This document shows positions 53,377 to 64,000 of a DNA stretch of 64,000 bases, piece after piece. The position numbers were made by a program, and so were the translations under genes. Below the pieces are notes generated by a model. The model made no database searches, was not told the DNA's origin, and saw only the letters and a list, made by a program, of their open reading frames with translations. Positions within the stretch are counted from its first letter, which is position 1. Every line of letters begins with the position of its first letter. Source of the stretch: Plectosphaerella cucumerina (lineage: Eukaryota; Ascomycota; Sordariomycetes; Glomerellales; Plectosphaerellaceae); assembly GCA_020746995.1 (NCBI GenBank), contig JAGPXD010000001.1, forward strand, positions 7,874,001 through 7,938,000, read 5' to 3'.

Positions 53377-54377
53377 ATGGGAGATCTCTACATCACACCA
53401 GAGGCGTCTCGGGCATGGGATGCCCTTGGACTCCATCCCCCGTCCGTGTTCTCAGCAGAAAACGTTTGGAAACCTCCTAAGCCTACCTGGACAGCTGCGT
53501 TCGATGAGACTGCCTATGCGTTCGACAAAAGCCTCACAGTTCACAAGTCCGGCCACTTGGCGGGATCAAAGTCCATGGCTTCCATCTGGGCCTGTATGAA
53601 GCAGTTGACCGAACCTGACGCGACGCTCACGTCTTTCATCACCAACATCCCTTGGAAGAGCATCGGCCTCAAGATCCCTCCAGATTTACCCGTCGGTCGA
53701 AGCGCCATTATGCCGGATGAGAAGAACATGGTGACATGCGCAAACATTACTCCACAGTACGCTTTTGTCGACCTGCACATTGGTATGCTACCTATACGGC
53801 CCTCTCGAGCGCGAACTAAGGTTGGACAGATCATGGCAAGCACGGCCTCACAACTGTCATCGGTATCGACGGAAAGGCTGCCGTGAAGCTCTGGGCGCTT
53901 TACCCACCAACGGAGAAGAAATTCGCCGTGTACAAGAGATGCCTTGGAGAAAATGACATGTTTCACAAAGCACAGCCCGAGCTTGAGCTCGGCAGCTTTG
54001 TTCTAACGACCGACGATCAGGCTATATACCTCCCTCCCGGCTGCCTGCATTCAACCCTCACCCTGCGGGGTGGGCTGACACCTGGCATCGAGTTCATGAG
54101 CTGCGAATGCCTTGATGTCGCCGTGCGGGTCTGGGACATCCCTGTTTCGCATTTCACCATGAAAACTTCCGACCATTGGCCGCTCATGGACGCCATTCGC
54201 CTCACGCTATTGAACCCAGAAAGAAGTTCGTTGGGACTCACTGTGTTATGTATTCGCATCGACAAGCTGAAACCGGGGCTTACCTACCGAAACCGTATCC
54301 GCAGTCTGCTGGTAGATCTAGACATCGTGTGTGAAAGCTGCGGGCAACATTCCAGAGACCACAGGCCCAAAGCTTGA
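53377..54377 (+). CDS. JmjC-like cupin domain protein
   Basis: Exons 53377-53782 and 53830-54377 (47-base intron) give at least 317 residues. Splicing creates FVDLHIDHGKHGLTTVIG, in which H-x-D provides two metal ligands. KLWALYPPTEKKFAVY and IYLPPGCLHSTLTL then follow, the latter supplying the second His. This is the order of a JmjC-type Fe(II)/2-oxoglutarate cupin as found in many fungal accessory proteins. The C-terminus adds about 90 residues with two late Cys pairs. The frame is open upstream of ATG 53377 (to about 53317), so a first exon may be missing. Substrate unknown; JmjC relatives hydroxylate or demethylate proteins, often histones. Confidence 0.65.
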
Positions 54378-54779
54378 GTACGTAGCACGATATTCTACGA
54401 GATGTGCATTTAATATTTTTGGGCAGTTTTCAGGCGATGTCGCCGGTTGGGCGATCCCCTTGAGGTTGCGGCCTATTTCGTTGAAGACCGAGGCCTCACT
54501 GGTTCATTTCGGTGGCGACCTTGGCCACGTCGGCGTCGGGGGTGGCCTTGGGAGGAGCCGTCGTTGGGCGGCGATTTCGGCGGCGGCCGCCTCCTACTCA
54601 GCCGTGGTCGGTGCCACAAGGGTCTTGGGGCGTCGGGTACCCGGATGCCAGAGCCGTCACCGAGGACGACACGGACGACGCCGCTCCCCCAGCCGCGCCC
54701 GTCCCCGACGACCTATGGGGCGCTGCCGATCCCGTTGCCGAAGGTGCAGACGACGAGGAACCCGAGGAAAAGGACAACG

Positions 54780-55525
54780 CGCCGATGTCTCGAGCCGCAG
54801 CCGTCTCGCTCATGTCCGCCAAAGTCAAAGATGACGGTCCCCGCGAGAAGGACAACAGCCTCGCCTCGCTGACTACACGACGTGTTGAGGACGCCTTCCC
54901 GACGAACATGGACAACCCCGTGACAATCTGGCGTCGACTGCTCGTCGAGATTGTCAACCCCGACTTGTCAGTCATCAGCAGCAAGGTCGTTCACCTGAAG
55001 CAAGGCTCCATCAATTACGCTAGTTTCACCGTCGACAAGCACCTGCGCAAGCTGCGCGACAATGGCCTCTTGGGAGACAGGCTTCTACTCACATATCTGC
55101 ACGCGGTAACTTCGTCGTGCCTGCCTGATCCGTTGACGGAGCGAACGGGGACGGAGGAGGCATTGCGACTCTTGAATTCGGCGGCGGTCAGGTCGTATCC
55201 CGTCGTCGGTACCGAAAGCAGACAGTTGCTGCACCAGATTGCGAAACTGAGCCCTCGACGCAGCTACTATCCTGCTCACATGAAGTCCATGGAGATGATT
55301 GCGTGGAGCGAAGAACTGCCAATTCTCTCGCAGCACGACTCTTTCAGCAAATATGTGGCCTCAATTGAAAGCCATGCTGCCATCAACGGCTTGCTGGGGT
55401 ATCGGAGCAGTGGCAGTCGGAAACGAGAGACGTCAGACCCAGCTTTGATTGATCTCAGTATCAGCAAGAGACCCTGTTTCTACGCGGTGACGACTCTCAG
55501 CCCGTTGCTGACTCCAGGGCCTTGA
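54780..55525 (+). pseudogene. Fragment of a giant DUF3638/DUF3645-type protein
   Basis: The frame carries LLTYLHAVTSSCLPDPLTER, GTEEALRLLNSAAVRSYPV, IAKLSPRRSYYPAHMKSMEM and ELPILSQHDSF. These fit an internal segment of the roughly 3000-residue fungal proteins with DUF6606, DUF3638 and DUF3645 domains, possibly ubiquitin-related. Neither the preceding nor the following domains are present. The frame extends upstream to 54512, but that part is Ala/Pro/Asp-rich and unconvincing. A transposed or deletion-derived relic. Confidence 0.6.
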
Positions 55526-55539
55526 ACGCGGGGCGCAGC

Positions 55540-56172
55540 GGCATGGCTGTACCCCGATGCCGCCATCCGCCATCGAGCCGCTAATTTTGACGCCGCGAGC
55601 TTGATGTAGGTCTGGATGTAGGGGCAGTCGCAATCAGCGTGCTGCAGCACCATGTCCTTGAGAAAGAGGATCTCCCTGAGTAGGCTAGCGGCCTCCCTCC
55701 GTAGCGAGCCATTGGCAATCTCTACAGCAGCGGCTTCTGTGACGAGCTTCTGGGTGCTACGTTTTTATTTTGATCCGGTACTTCTGGGCCGCTTCGCGAT
55801 TTCGTTGTCGGTGACGGTCATGTTTGTCGATGAGGAGCTCGGCACGTTTTTCGCCGGTGGTGTTGTCAAAGCGAGAGGTCATGAGAGAGCTGCCGACAAT
55901 GGGGTTATCGTAGCCTCGCTATAATTCGATGGTTTCGGAAAGCGAGATTTAGACGGTGTCGAGGGTTTCGCGGACGAGGCAACTGTCTTCTTTGCCTTCT
56001 TCGTCGGCCTCCCTCGGGCGCGCGGTCGTGGTGGTGGGAGCGTAGCTGTCGAGCTGTTTAATTGTTTCCAATGGCTCCGTAACAACTTTTTCGTGGTCGA
56101 TTCTGTGGGGGTACTCTTGCCTTCGGCATTGGAGGTGTCAAGGACGAATCTGCCGATGTCATCAGCATCCAT
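55540..56172 (-). pseudogene. ATF/CREB-type bZIP regulator, frame broken
   Basis: Starting near ATG 56172 (MDADDIGRFVLDTS), the minus strand has a basic Pro-rich segment with an AT-hook-like RPRARGRPTKKAKKT. After a one-base frameshift near 55923 comes the basic region RHRQRNREAAQKYRIKIK, which has the N-R-x-A-A-x-K-x-R core of ATF/CREB bZIPs. A second frameshift near 55766 leads to the zipper and the typical tail: REAASLLREILFLKDMVLQH, then DCDCPYIQTYI. Fungal relatives of this tail (Atf1/AtfA group) act in stress responses. Two frameshifts make the gene non-functional as written. Confidence 0.65.
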
Positions 56173-56655
56173 CTGCTGCCAAGAAGAAATAGACGTCGTT
56201 GAACGTACGGGCAAATAGTGAATGGGTATATCTGACCAGGACTGAGTCCCATGCCGACGTTATTGGGGAGTATAAATTGGTCTTGGGCTATCGTTCGACG
56301 ATTCATGAGAGATTGGAATTAGATAATAGCCAAGGCGAGCAACGAGTTTGGCAATGGAGGCACCACGAAGCGGTAGCTTCACGGGGGGTCGGATGCTCGC
56401 CATCTAGGTCGACCAATAACAATTCAGATCGGCCGGAATTGACTCCGGTCCTCCTCCGTCCAGAGACCAATCAGTGGTCCCTTCAACGCCAGTGATCAGA
56501 ATATGACGAGGGAGTGACGTCCACACCTTCTGAACCTCCTATTGGATTCTGCCACCGGTACAATTACCATCCTCGACCTAGTTCTGTCAACCCGTGGCCC
56601 ATTTCCCCATCACGACCAATGCCTCTGCACCACATTCCAGGACTTATGCCCCATC

Positions 56656-57225
56656 ATGAAGTCGACAACCCCAGAATCGTTCTCCAGTGAATCCCCAAGG
56701 TCGCGCAAGTACTCGACAAGGCTGGCGTGCACCTTTTGCAGAAAAAAACGAACCAAGGTGAGCACCTCGGTATAGCGCAGAGCAAATCTGAAATCGACGC
56801 TATTCTGACCGGAGGGTCTGCCTTCCTACCGTTCGCAGTGTGACGGCCGTTCACCCTGCGGTAGATGCAAAGCCCGCGACGCGGCAGCCTGCGTATACGA
56901 GAAGACGGACCAGCGGACAAAGTCCAGTTTGCGCGAGGAGGCCAAGTCGCTGCGGAGAAGCCTCCACGACTCCGACGCTATCATCGATGCGCTCAGGCAT
57001 TCCCGGCACTGCGACCTCATCATGACAAACCTCCAGAGCGGCGCGTCAAACCGGCAGATTGCCGAACTACTACAGGTTCTGGACGCGGAGGATCGAGATT
57101 TCACTGGCACATTTGCGGGGGGGTTCGAGGGGCCGTTGGACATCTCGTTAAGTTGGGCCGATGCCGCCGACGACAGCTCGGTAGCTACCGTCGGCTACCC
57201 AGATGCGAACCCGCCGGTAATGTAG
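56656..57225 (+). CDS. Zn2Cys6 protein, probably shortened by a stop
   Basis: Exons 56656-56757 and 56839-57225 (81-base intron) give 162 residues. Splicing joins ACTFCRKKRTK to CDGRSPCGRCKARDAAAC, a complete binuclear cluster of a type different from the 22453/48457 group. A helical region follows (REEAKSLRRSLHDSDAIIDA, NRQIAELLQVLDAE), then LDISLSWADAADD. The frame stops at TAG 57223, but beyond it the same frame continues with NPLFGWPQGTTVFHPTNLDA, which looks conserved. A CAG-to-TAG change would explain this, so the protein was probably longer. It may still act as a short DNA-binding protein. Confidence 0.7.
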
Positions 57226-57689
57226 AATCCGTTGTTCGGTTGGCCTCAAGGAACCACAGTCTTTCACCCGACGAATCTGGATGCGGCGGGCATACCATGG
57301 CAGGAGACGTGAGCTGGCCCAGGCCGAGATGTTGTTCGCCATCCGGGACGCGGGGCAGCAGAAGAAGAAGGCGACGGCCCTGGCGTGCCTGAACTCAACA
57401 ACTTTGCCGTCGCTGTGCCGCAGGTCCCGGCCGACGGGAAATAGGCTGGTCACAGTCTACGTGGATGTCCTTGTGGAGGGTGAGTTGTCATATGCTATTC
57501 ACGGTTGGTTCCCTGCTGACGACCTGGAGAACTTGTCTCGAGATGCGAAATGAGAGACCGAGAGGCACTGCTCATCCCGCCACCCATTTGCTGTCAACCC
57601 TACTCGCCCGACAGGATTCTCTACTTGACGATCTGCTGGCACTTTCTTAGTCGTCGCCGTACTTAGTGGCGTAGGCCGTGTCGTCGCCC

Positions 57690-57971
57690 CTAGTTGTGGA
57701 CGGCCAGAAAGGCAAAGAACGTGCCGCAGAAGGCAAGGATAATGCCGTAGCCCTTGTAAACGCCCGGGACATCGCGGCTAACGAGTATGGTCGCGCCGCT
57801 CGTGATGCCCGAGGCCACGGCGGGCAGGATGGCTTTCAGCGTCAAACAGTGGACCCAGAGCGATGGAGTCGCGCGGGAATGCTCCGTACAGTTGCGCCTG
57901 GTTGACGACCTCCCAACAGGAGACAGGCCAGCAAGCCCAATCAGGCCGATGTCCAGGTTCAGGGGCTCCAT
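57690..57971 (-). pseudogene. Possible membrane-protein remnant
   Basis: The minus strand ends in A-VASGITSGATILVSRD followed by GYGIILAFCGTFFAFLAV, two hydrophobic segments separated by a short polar loop, as at the end of a transporter. Upstream pieces lie in other frames. I cannot name the family. Confidence 0.25.
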
Positions 57972-58614
57972 CCTCGGTAGTATCTAGGAAATCGGGCATC
58001 AGCTGAGTATAGTGGCACATCCCGATGTTGTTACTGATCCGGATGCCCGACTGGCGCCACCTACTCGTGCAAAGACAGCGTACGTCCCCATTTGCAACTG
58101 CGCTTCGAGATGCCTAGGGACTCCCTTTGACAGCTAGACCACCGACTGTGACCATCATGTTCAGGACAGATGTCCCGAAAGGGGTATCCCGCCGTCCTAG
58201 GCCCAGCAATCTTACCACTTCACGTCGGTTCTCTGCTGTCAATCATCGTCAGGGGGATGACGTTTTAGTGACGTTGCAACTAGGGGTCAGGCAGGTTACA
58301 AAAAGGGGGGCAAATCTCCCCAGAGTGTGTTCTTCCGGCAGTGTCTTTACGAGAGCGGGGTCAGTGCAAGTGATGTGGCCAGGTCCGTTTGGGCCCTCCC
58401 ACTGCCGAGAGCAGCAGGTACGCCACCGCAAAGTGGCCCGCCGTGACTGCCCGTGATGCAATGGTTACCGCCGACAGATCCCTCTCCACGCAATACCTTG
58501 CTCAGAAAGGCCAACTGAAGGCGGGATGTCGTAGTAGATTACTCGTAGTAACTCGACAGCCCCCCATCTCCTTGAACAGTGTCATCCATCCGACATCGTT
58601 ATCCATCTACGACA

Positions 58615-60955
58615 ATGCTCTCCTTCACCCGCCGGAAGCTTCTTTCCAAGCCGCCAACGGACGACGCCCATAGCGACAGCGATCGGGGCGTCTTCCCCCC
58701 CCAGTCTCGCAAAAGGGAGATAGTCAGGGTCGCGTGTCAGACGTGCCGCGGGCGCAAGGTAAAGTGCGATAGCCGACGCCCGAAATGTTCGCCGTGCATC
58801 AAGCGTAACCAGACCTGTGAATACGACACCGAGGCCGATATCGACCGGTACACAAGCCTGAAGAGAAAGCATTTACGCCTCACGAAGGACCACGATAAGA
58901 ATCTCGAGCTCTTCGATATAATTAAGTCCCGCCCGACGAGAGACACTCTGTCCATCCTCAACCGCATCATAAGTACCTAAGACCTGGCCGGTATACTCTC
59001 CTTTATTAAGCAGGGCGACCTGCTTATACCTGACGTAGCCGGATAGCCTGCGTCCCTGGACAGTTTGCTAACCGTATTATTGCTAGCCGCCCTGTACCCG
59101 CTGGCCTACCCGGCTCTGGGACTACTTAGCGAGCTTGATACCGGGCTCGGCTAGAAGCGCTTAACCTTAGTATAGGTAACGCCTGGCCTAGGTACTCCCC
59201 TGAAATAAGACGATATTAACGCTGCCAGGTAGGCAGGCTATAAGCCCGGGGAATTCGGGCGGAAGACTAATATTTAGAGAAAACCCTGACGAATATTAGG
59301 GACCTGTCGAAGGGCTACCGTCCCGTTAATAGCCGGCTGTCTAGGGTTGTAGTGATACACTAGACGAGTGTAACCGATAAGAATATCGTCGTCGCTAACT
59401 TAATCTTACTGTATATATCGTGGGAGTATACCTCGTGCTGTATCTTTAACGAGAACTACTTTATCGAGTAGCTTTTAGCCGGAGAGGGTACGTACTACTC
59501 CCCGCTACTTATTAACGCTATCCTTACCGTAGCGACGGTACGAGTAATATGCTATTCTAGTAGGGTATCTAGGAAGTCGAAGGAGATAAGCGTAGACTAA
59601 CTATATTAGTAGTTTAACTATAAGGCTATTACGCCCTAGCGATCGTCTAATCTGTCGATCTAGTTCCGCCGAGAGACGGAGCGCCTGTGGCAGGCCGAGG
59701 AGGGCGGCGGCGGCCTTTTGATTATCCCGACCTCGATCCTGCTCGATATCTGGAGTAAGGCCAACGATAAGGAGCCTAGGGGCTACTATTACCTTTCGCG
59801 CGGTATCTAAGTCGCCCGGGACCTAGGGCTCTTCGACCAGACCTCGGGGATCGGCTATGGCAACACCATGTCGCGCTAGACGCGGAAGGGACGGACCGTG
59901 ATCGCCTGGGGTCTCTTCAACTGGCAAGCGTAAACTGCTCATATCATATCATGAGTAGCGGATCCCCTCACTAAGCGTGGCAAGCCTCACCTCCCTCATC
60001 GGCAACACGGACGATCGCTTCTCGCAGCTACCCGCGGTGGGTGTCCCAGACGACGCCGCCAGCGTCGGCGAGGACGTGGCCGTGTGGGACTCGTTCCCTT
60101 TGGTCCGGCCGCCGCAGGTACTGAAGAGGCACACAGGACTACGAACGCTGTCGGAGCTATGCGTCGTGCTGCACCAGCACATCGATCTGCGGTCCAAAGT
60201 GAATAAGGCGGACGAAAACGACAAGGCGGACTTTGTGGAAGACGCCAAGGGCATCTTCGGCAACCTGCTCGACTGGGCGGACAGCATCCCCTCAACTATG
60301 ACCAGATCGCCCGAGTGTCTCCCGCTGGTCATCGACATGCAGTGAGTAGAGTGAAAGCCCGTCTTTCGAGTCGTTATTCGCTGCGTGCTGATCACGCCCG
60401 TTGTACCGCAGTATGTACTTCCACACGGCCGTCGTGGAGCTCTTCGACCCATTCCGCCGCTACGACACGGCATCGGGCGCCTTCGCACGGAACATAGCCG
60501 ACGCGTCCCTGGCGCAGCTCCGTCGCCTGCTCTACATCCAGCGGTACCGGTACGGCGGCCCGCCCCAGGCGAGCACGACGATGCACTCGACCCGCGTGCT
60601 CGCCATCGACCTGCTCGAGCGCATCTCGCGGGCGGCGGGGCAGGCGGATGAGGAGTGCGAGTTTTACATAATCCTCTGCGTCGACGCCCTCATGCAGGTG
60701 TCGTCCTGCTACCCGTTTACCAAGGGCATCCTGCGCGATCTCGTCAGCAGAGCGGACGCGGCCGGTGTTCGCCTGCCTGAGGAAGCATTAGCTGCATTTC
60801 GTGGCATCGGCGAGGCATGCTTCCACAGGCCGGTGACGATGATCGAGGAGGGCCGCGCGCACCTCTCCATAGACGTGGTGATGGCCGAGACGGACCCGAG
60901 CGAGGCTGTCATGACGTGGCTGGGGCGGGTAGCGACGAAGCTGAACATTAGGTAG
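58615..60955 (+). pseudogene. Zn2Cys6 regulator with RIP-like block in its middle
   Basis: The start (58615-58980) is well preserved: a basic N-terminus, the cluster CQTCRGRKVKCDSRRPKCSPC...C, a coiled coil (KRKHLRLTKDHDKNLELFDI) and RDTLSILNRIIST, the signature shared with 22453, 42904 and 48457. From 58978 to about 59940 stops abound. Then from 59977 the C-terminal part is clean again: exon 59977-60341, a 70-base intron, exon 60412-60955. Splicing gives LPLVIDMHMYFHTAVVELFDP and later SRAAGQADEECEF...VMTWLGRVATKLNIR, typical of the end of a fungal regulator. The gene therefore appears full length but is interrupted by a damaged centre. Confidence 0.8.
58980..59940. other. RIP-like block
   Basis: Over about 960 bases TA dinucleotides (TAG, TAA, CTA, TTA) are very frequent while CA and TG are scarce, compared with the flanks on both sides. 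Stops arise in every frame. This is the expected footprint of repeat-induced point mutation, C-to-T at CpA. The borders are sharp at about 58978 and 59940. Confidence 0.7.
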
Positions 60956-60999
60956 CGCCCGGAGCGGGTATGGGATTTGCCTGGAATGGGTCGAAAATG

Positions 61000-61860
61000 C
61001 GTGAGGCACTTTGCAGGCGGTATTGTACGTCCGTTCGAGTTATGGATTCATGAGAGAACTGGGACTTACTAGGAGCGGTGGTAGTATCGGAAGCAGCCCT
61101 TAGAGTGGAAGCAGAAGATGAACTTCGCCGACCATCGGTCTCGCTTTTCCTTTAAAGGTCTTATCTCTCAGATGTGATCTGGTTTGTGTCCGTCCCACAC
61201 GCTCACACGTCCTTGTCGGCTCTAGAGCCAGTCACGAATGGTAACTGGTCACTTGGTAGATCCAAGACGCCTCTCTCTCTCTGCCTTCACGCATTCGCAC
61301 ACCTCCCCTTCCGTCAGCGCCGCCTCCATCCACACATCGTGTTTCGTCTCCCTCAAAGGCTTCACAGCCCTTGCCGTCGGATCCTTCACCACCGCCACCG
61401 CCACCGCCACCATTTCCACACGCCAGTAACTGAGCCTTTCGGCGTCGAACGGCGACTAGCGCACTTGTTTAGAAGGCCTAGGTACTGAAGGGGGTTGGCT
61501 GTCATCGGATAGTCAAGCTTCTCAATCAAGAGCAGACCCCAGTCAAAGGCTTGAAATTTGAGCTGCCGCTCCGAAGTGATGGGATTGAGGAGCCTGAACC
61601 CAATCTGACTCCTAGATACCATTGCAAGTCCGACCAACGTTTCGTGCATGGCACCAGCGGAATGGGAGAAACCAGGTGATTCACATGGTGACTCGGCATC
61701 AGCTTCTGACAAGTGCGGCGCCCCGAATGTTGCATTCGGGTTGGAGGTGGAATCAAGCGCACATGAGAAGACATGTGACTTGAGGAGTAATGACAACCTT
61801 CACCGAGGCAGTGTCCCTCGTCCTGCACGCAGGTCACGAGAGGTGCCACCAGATAATCCT
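61000..61860. other. Intergenic stretch, simple repeat only
   Basis: A (CCACCG)n microsatellite lies at about 61388-61412. A minus-strand frame at 61386-61796 has some protein-like segments but no domain. Nothing else seen. Confidence 0.35.
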
Positions 61861-61926
61861 CACTTAACTACCAAAGCCACACCCGCACACTGCATCGCAG
61901 CACAACCCGCTTGAAGGGCCGAACGC

Positions 61927-63629
61927 TCACTCCTGCCGATCCTTCAGCTTGGTACAGTAACGGACCTGTAAGGCTCCAGATGTACGTCCTGGATATATTG
62001 CTGCGAACTGCCCATGTATCTCCTTCCATGAGATTCCTTGCTCCTTCAACTTGATCAACATCGCATCTTCGTCGGCGGTGGATGGACCTCGCCCCTTGGC
62101 AGATAGAGGCGTTCGGCCCTTCGGGGGTGCCTCCACGTAATTTCCCCTCTCGGTACACAGATCCCACGAGAATTGGAGCTGGAACGTTGCCACGCCGCCT
62201 TCTACGACACGCTTCAGAGTCGCCCCTTCCAAGCCATTCCTGGAACGTAGTGATTGGGCCGTCTTCAACTGATCCGGGCTCGGATGGATAACGTGAGAGT
62301 GGCGGGCTGATGATGCCACGATTTCGGACTTGTCGGCTGCTGGTCATGTTGGCCGACGACTGTGCAACCCTCCGGCGGGGATATCTTCGGGGGCCTACTG
62401 CCTCGGAGGATTTTGAACTGCGACGTCGCTTCGATCCTGGAGCGTGCTCTCTTTCGCGGTCGGGTGATCTGGGCGTATAGCTCTCTTCGCCTCCACTTGC
62501 GTCCGAGGAAGAGTCGCTGGCTTCGTTGTAGGTAGTAGGGGCTTGATGGATAGCGGAGCGTAAACGAGCGCTGCACCGCTGAGGGCTGTTTCCGCTGTGG
62601 TCAAAATGTCGTCCCCGCTTTGGGGGAGGTGGCGCGGGCGAGTTGTTCCCCGGCTGCCCAGGGGGCGTCACAGGTCGATTGCCCACTAGGCCATCAACTC
62701 GACTGTCGTGCCGGGACCGTCCGGGAGCCGCAACAGGCGAAGAAAGTGCCTGAGGCTTGTGTCGCGAAGAGAGGGTGCCACCGAGTGAGATCGGTCCCAC
62801 GCCTGGCAATGCGGATAGTGGTGCAGTCGAGCCTGGAAGGCTTACCGAGCTGTGAGAGATACGACTGGGGCTCCTCGGGTTCTTCAGAGGTGATCCTAAG
62901 AGTGGACTCAGATTCGGGAACAGCTCGTTCGTCTAGGGAGGTGCTAGACTGATCCGCAAACCAAGGGTTCGACTCCGCAGTTTCAACGGCAACTTGGACG
63001 CGCGAGGTGGCACATGGTCCGGGCTGGGTGCTGAGCGCTAAGTGTCGCTCGACCCTCGCATTTGTTTCAACGAGGGTACTCTGCCCCAAATCTGTGGAAG
63101 CTGTCCGAGGGGCTTGCAGTGACGACGGCCCAACAGGAGCAACACAGTGACCGAGTGGGCCGCGGACAAACTGGCATGTGTCTGTGATGCCAGTAGCAGT
63201 CGATGAATCTGATCGACCGCAGTCCAAAGATTCGCAAATCGGGCGTCCAGTCACATCGCCACAGATGTTGTCGCCTAGGGGGGCCGAGGTGGTAGCTGGA
63301 ATGGGACGTGGAATGGGGTGTGAGCTTGGGCGGACGCTGGGTACTTCGATGGGAGACGTTGGAGGACCGGCAAACACCGACGCACTGCGTGTACCAGCGT
63401 CCTCGCTAGGGCCGCCGTGCCTAGGGGTTGAGGGGCCCCTTACTACAGCACAGTAGTCTTCATCATCGAAAATCTCGATGGACCCGAGAGAGTCCTGCTG
63501 GATGCCCAAGTCGATGCAGGTGGCGTGTTGCGAGGAGTACCCGACTGCGCCCTCGGACGGAAGATTCGCCCGACGTGCCTTCGGTTGGGGATGGTTGTAA
63601 AAGAGAATTTAGTCAAGATTGACAGCCAT
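61927..63629 (-). pseudogene. Myb/SANT-like protein, broken copy 2
   Basis: From ATG 63629 the frame meets TAA after six codons, then continues as family-like sequence (ATCIDLGIQQDSLGSIEIFD). Exon 1 runs to 62846 and a 43-base intron leads to exon 2 at 62802 (GVGPISLGGTLSSRHKPQ). Then come a Pro-rich region, NEASDSSSDASG, TTFQEW and, after a two-base loss near 62240, LEGATLKRVVEGGVATFQLQ. The C-terminus STADEDAMLIKLKEQGISWK...YPGRTSGALQVRYCTKLKD is a Myb/SANT-like helical domain with the usual spacing of Trp and hydrophobic residues. The early stop and the frameshift indicate loss of function. The relative at 18404-19204 is more decayed. These proteins are probably DNA-binding; function unknown. 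Confidence 0.7.
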
Positions 63630-64000
63630 GGCGAAAAGAGGTGGAGGAGTGCCTTGAATGAAGCCTTTCGATTCCGTTCTGTTCTCTCCGCGAGCATTCC
63701 TTTAATACCTGTCGCGGGGCCGAGCCGACTAGATCCATTCGAGCCAACTGGCCAAGCCCACCCGGGTTCTCGTCCCGTCTCGCATCGCCTCGCCTCGCGC
63801 GTGGCCGATTAGTCTCGGACACTTCTTTCGATAGTCGCACATGGGCTGACGCCCAATGTTGCGTCTCCTTGTCTCCCCTCCACCCAATGCTGAAGATCGG
63901 ACTCCAGACACGCCGTGCATTCGCCGGGGAAGGAATAGGAGGGCGCAAGCTGAAAGCCCACGTCGTCATGGCGTCGTATTCACGCCGCAATAGCTCAACG
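63630..64000. other. Right edge, upstream flank
   Basis: Presumed promoter side of the Myb-like pseudogene. No other feature seen. Confidence 0.35.

Noticed and set aside
54512..54780. N-terminal part of the 337-codon plus-strand frame
   Set aside because: Ala/Pro/Asp-rich and competing with two other open frames; only the downstream part resembles DUF3638-type proteins.
62965..62980. GGGTTCGACTCC resembling a tRNA B box
   Set aside because: No A box, no acceptor pairing, and it lies inside the coding part of the Myb-like gene. No tRNA or rRNA gene was found anywhere in the window.

Overview
The window reads as nuclear DNA of a filamentous ascomycete (Pezizomycotina). Genes carry short 40-80 base introns with GT...AG ends and CTAAC/CTGAC-like branch sites. 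The families are typical of this group: Zn2Cys6 regulators, a fungal DHA1 drug transporter, HeLo-domain and DUF3723 proteins, nuclease-kinase fusions, a Tad-type LINE and a DUF3435 tyrosine recombinase. The mix most resembles plant-associated Sordariomycetes such as Colletotrichum or Fusarium, but the genus is a guess. Gene density is low, broken genes outnumber intact ones, and two blocks carry repeat-induced point mutation (RIP)-like damage. I read this as an accessory, transposon-rich compartment.

0-8.7 kb: two copies of a small helical protein family, one divergent from a bZIP-like gene; an (AAGGACGAC)n minisatellite; an unknown spliced minus-strand gene whose 5' end runs under the promoter of a divergent paralogue of NAD-dependent methylenetetrahydrofolate dehydrogenase (MTD1 type); then a complex tandem repeat at 7.4-7.95 kb. 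8.7-17 kb: a divergent pair made of a transposase-like HTH protein and a DUF3723 protein with an extra N-terminal region, followed by orphan ORFs and a PD-(D/E)XK-like nuclease-kinase fusion with a frame break. 18-29.5 kb: a broken Myb-like gene, a 343-base TA-flanked inverted-repeat element, a small protein kinase, a Zn2Cys6 gene, ankyrin remnants, a bHLH gene, a Cys-rich protein exon abutting a LINE fragment, a broken fungal-specific transcription factor and an orphan ORF.

29.7-32.4 kb: a RIP-damaged DUF3435 tyrosine recombinase, the family that includes Starship captains. 33.3-37.6 kb: the best-preserved module, a Zn2Cys6 regulator divergent from an MFS/DHA1 exporter with CGG-rich sequence between them. 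38.6-49 kb: a truncated HTH copy, a HeLo/NLR-type gene cut at a 73-base repeat, a Zn2Cys6 pseudogene, a Zn2Cys6 gene and a third small helical protein. 52.4-64 kb: a mosaic of fragments (FAD oxidoreductase, SNF2-like, JmjC-like, DUF3638-like), a broken ATF/CREB-type bZIP, two more Zn2Cys6 genes, one with a RIP-like block in its middle, and a second broken Myb-like gene.

The only obvious functional partnership is the regulator/exporter pair at 33.3-37.6 kb; the HTH/DUF3723 pair is a weaker candidate. Much of the rest is a graveyard of regulatory and NLR-like genes. Exon structures were deduced by eye from splice signals and reading-frame continuity. No similarity search was run.
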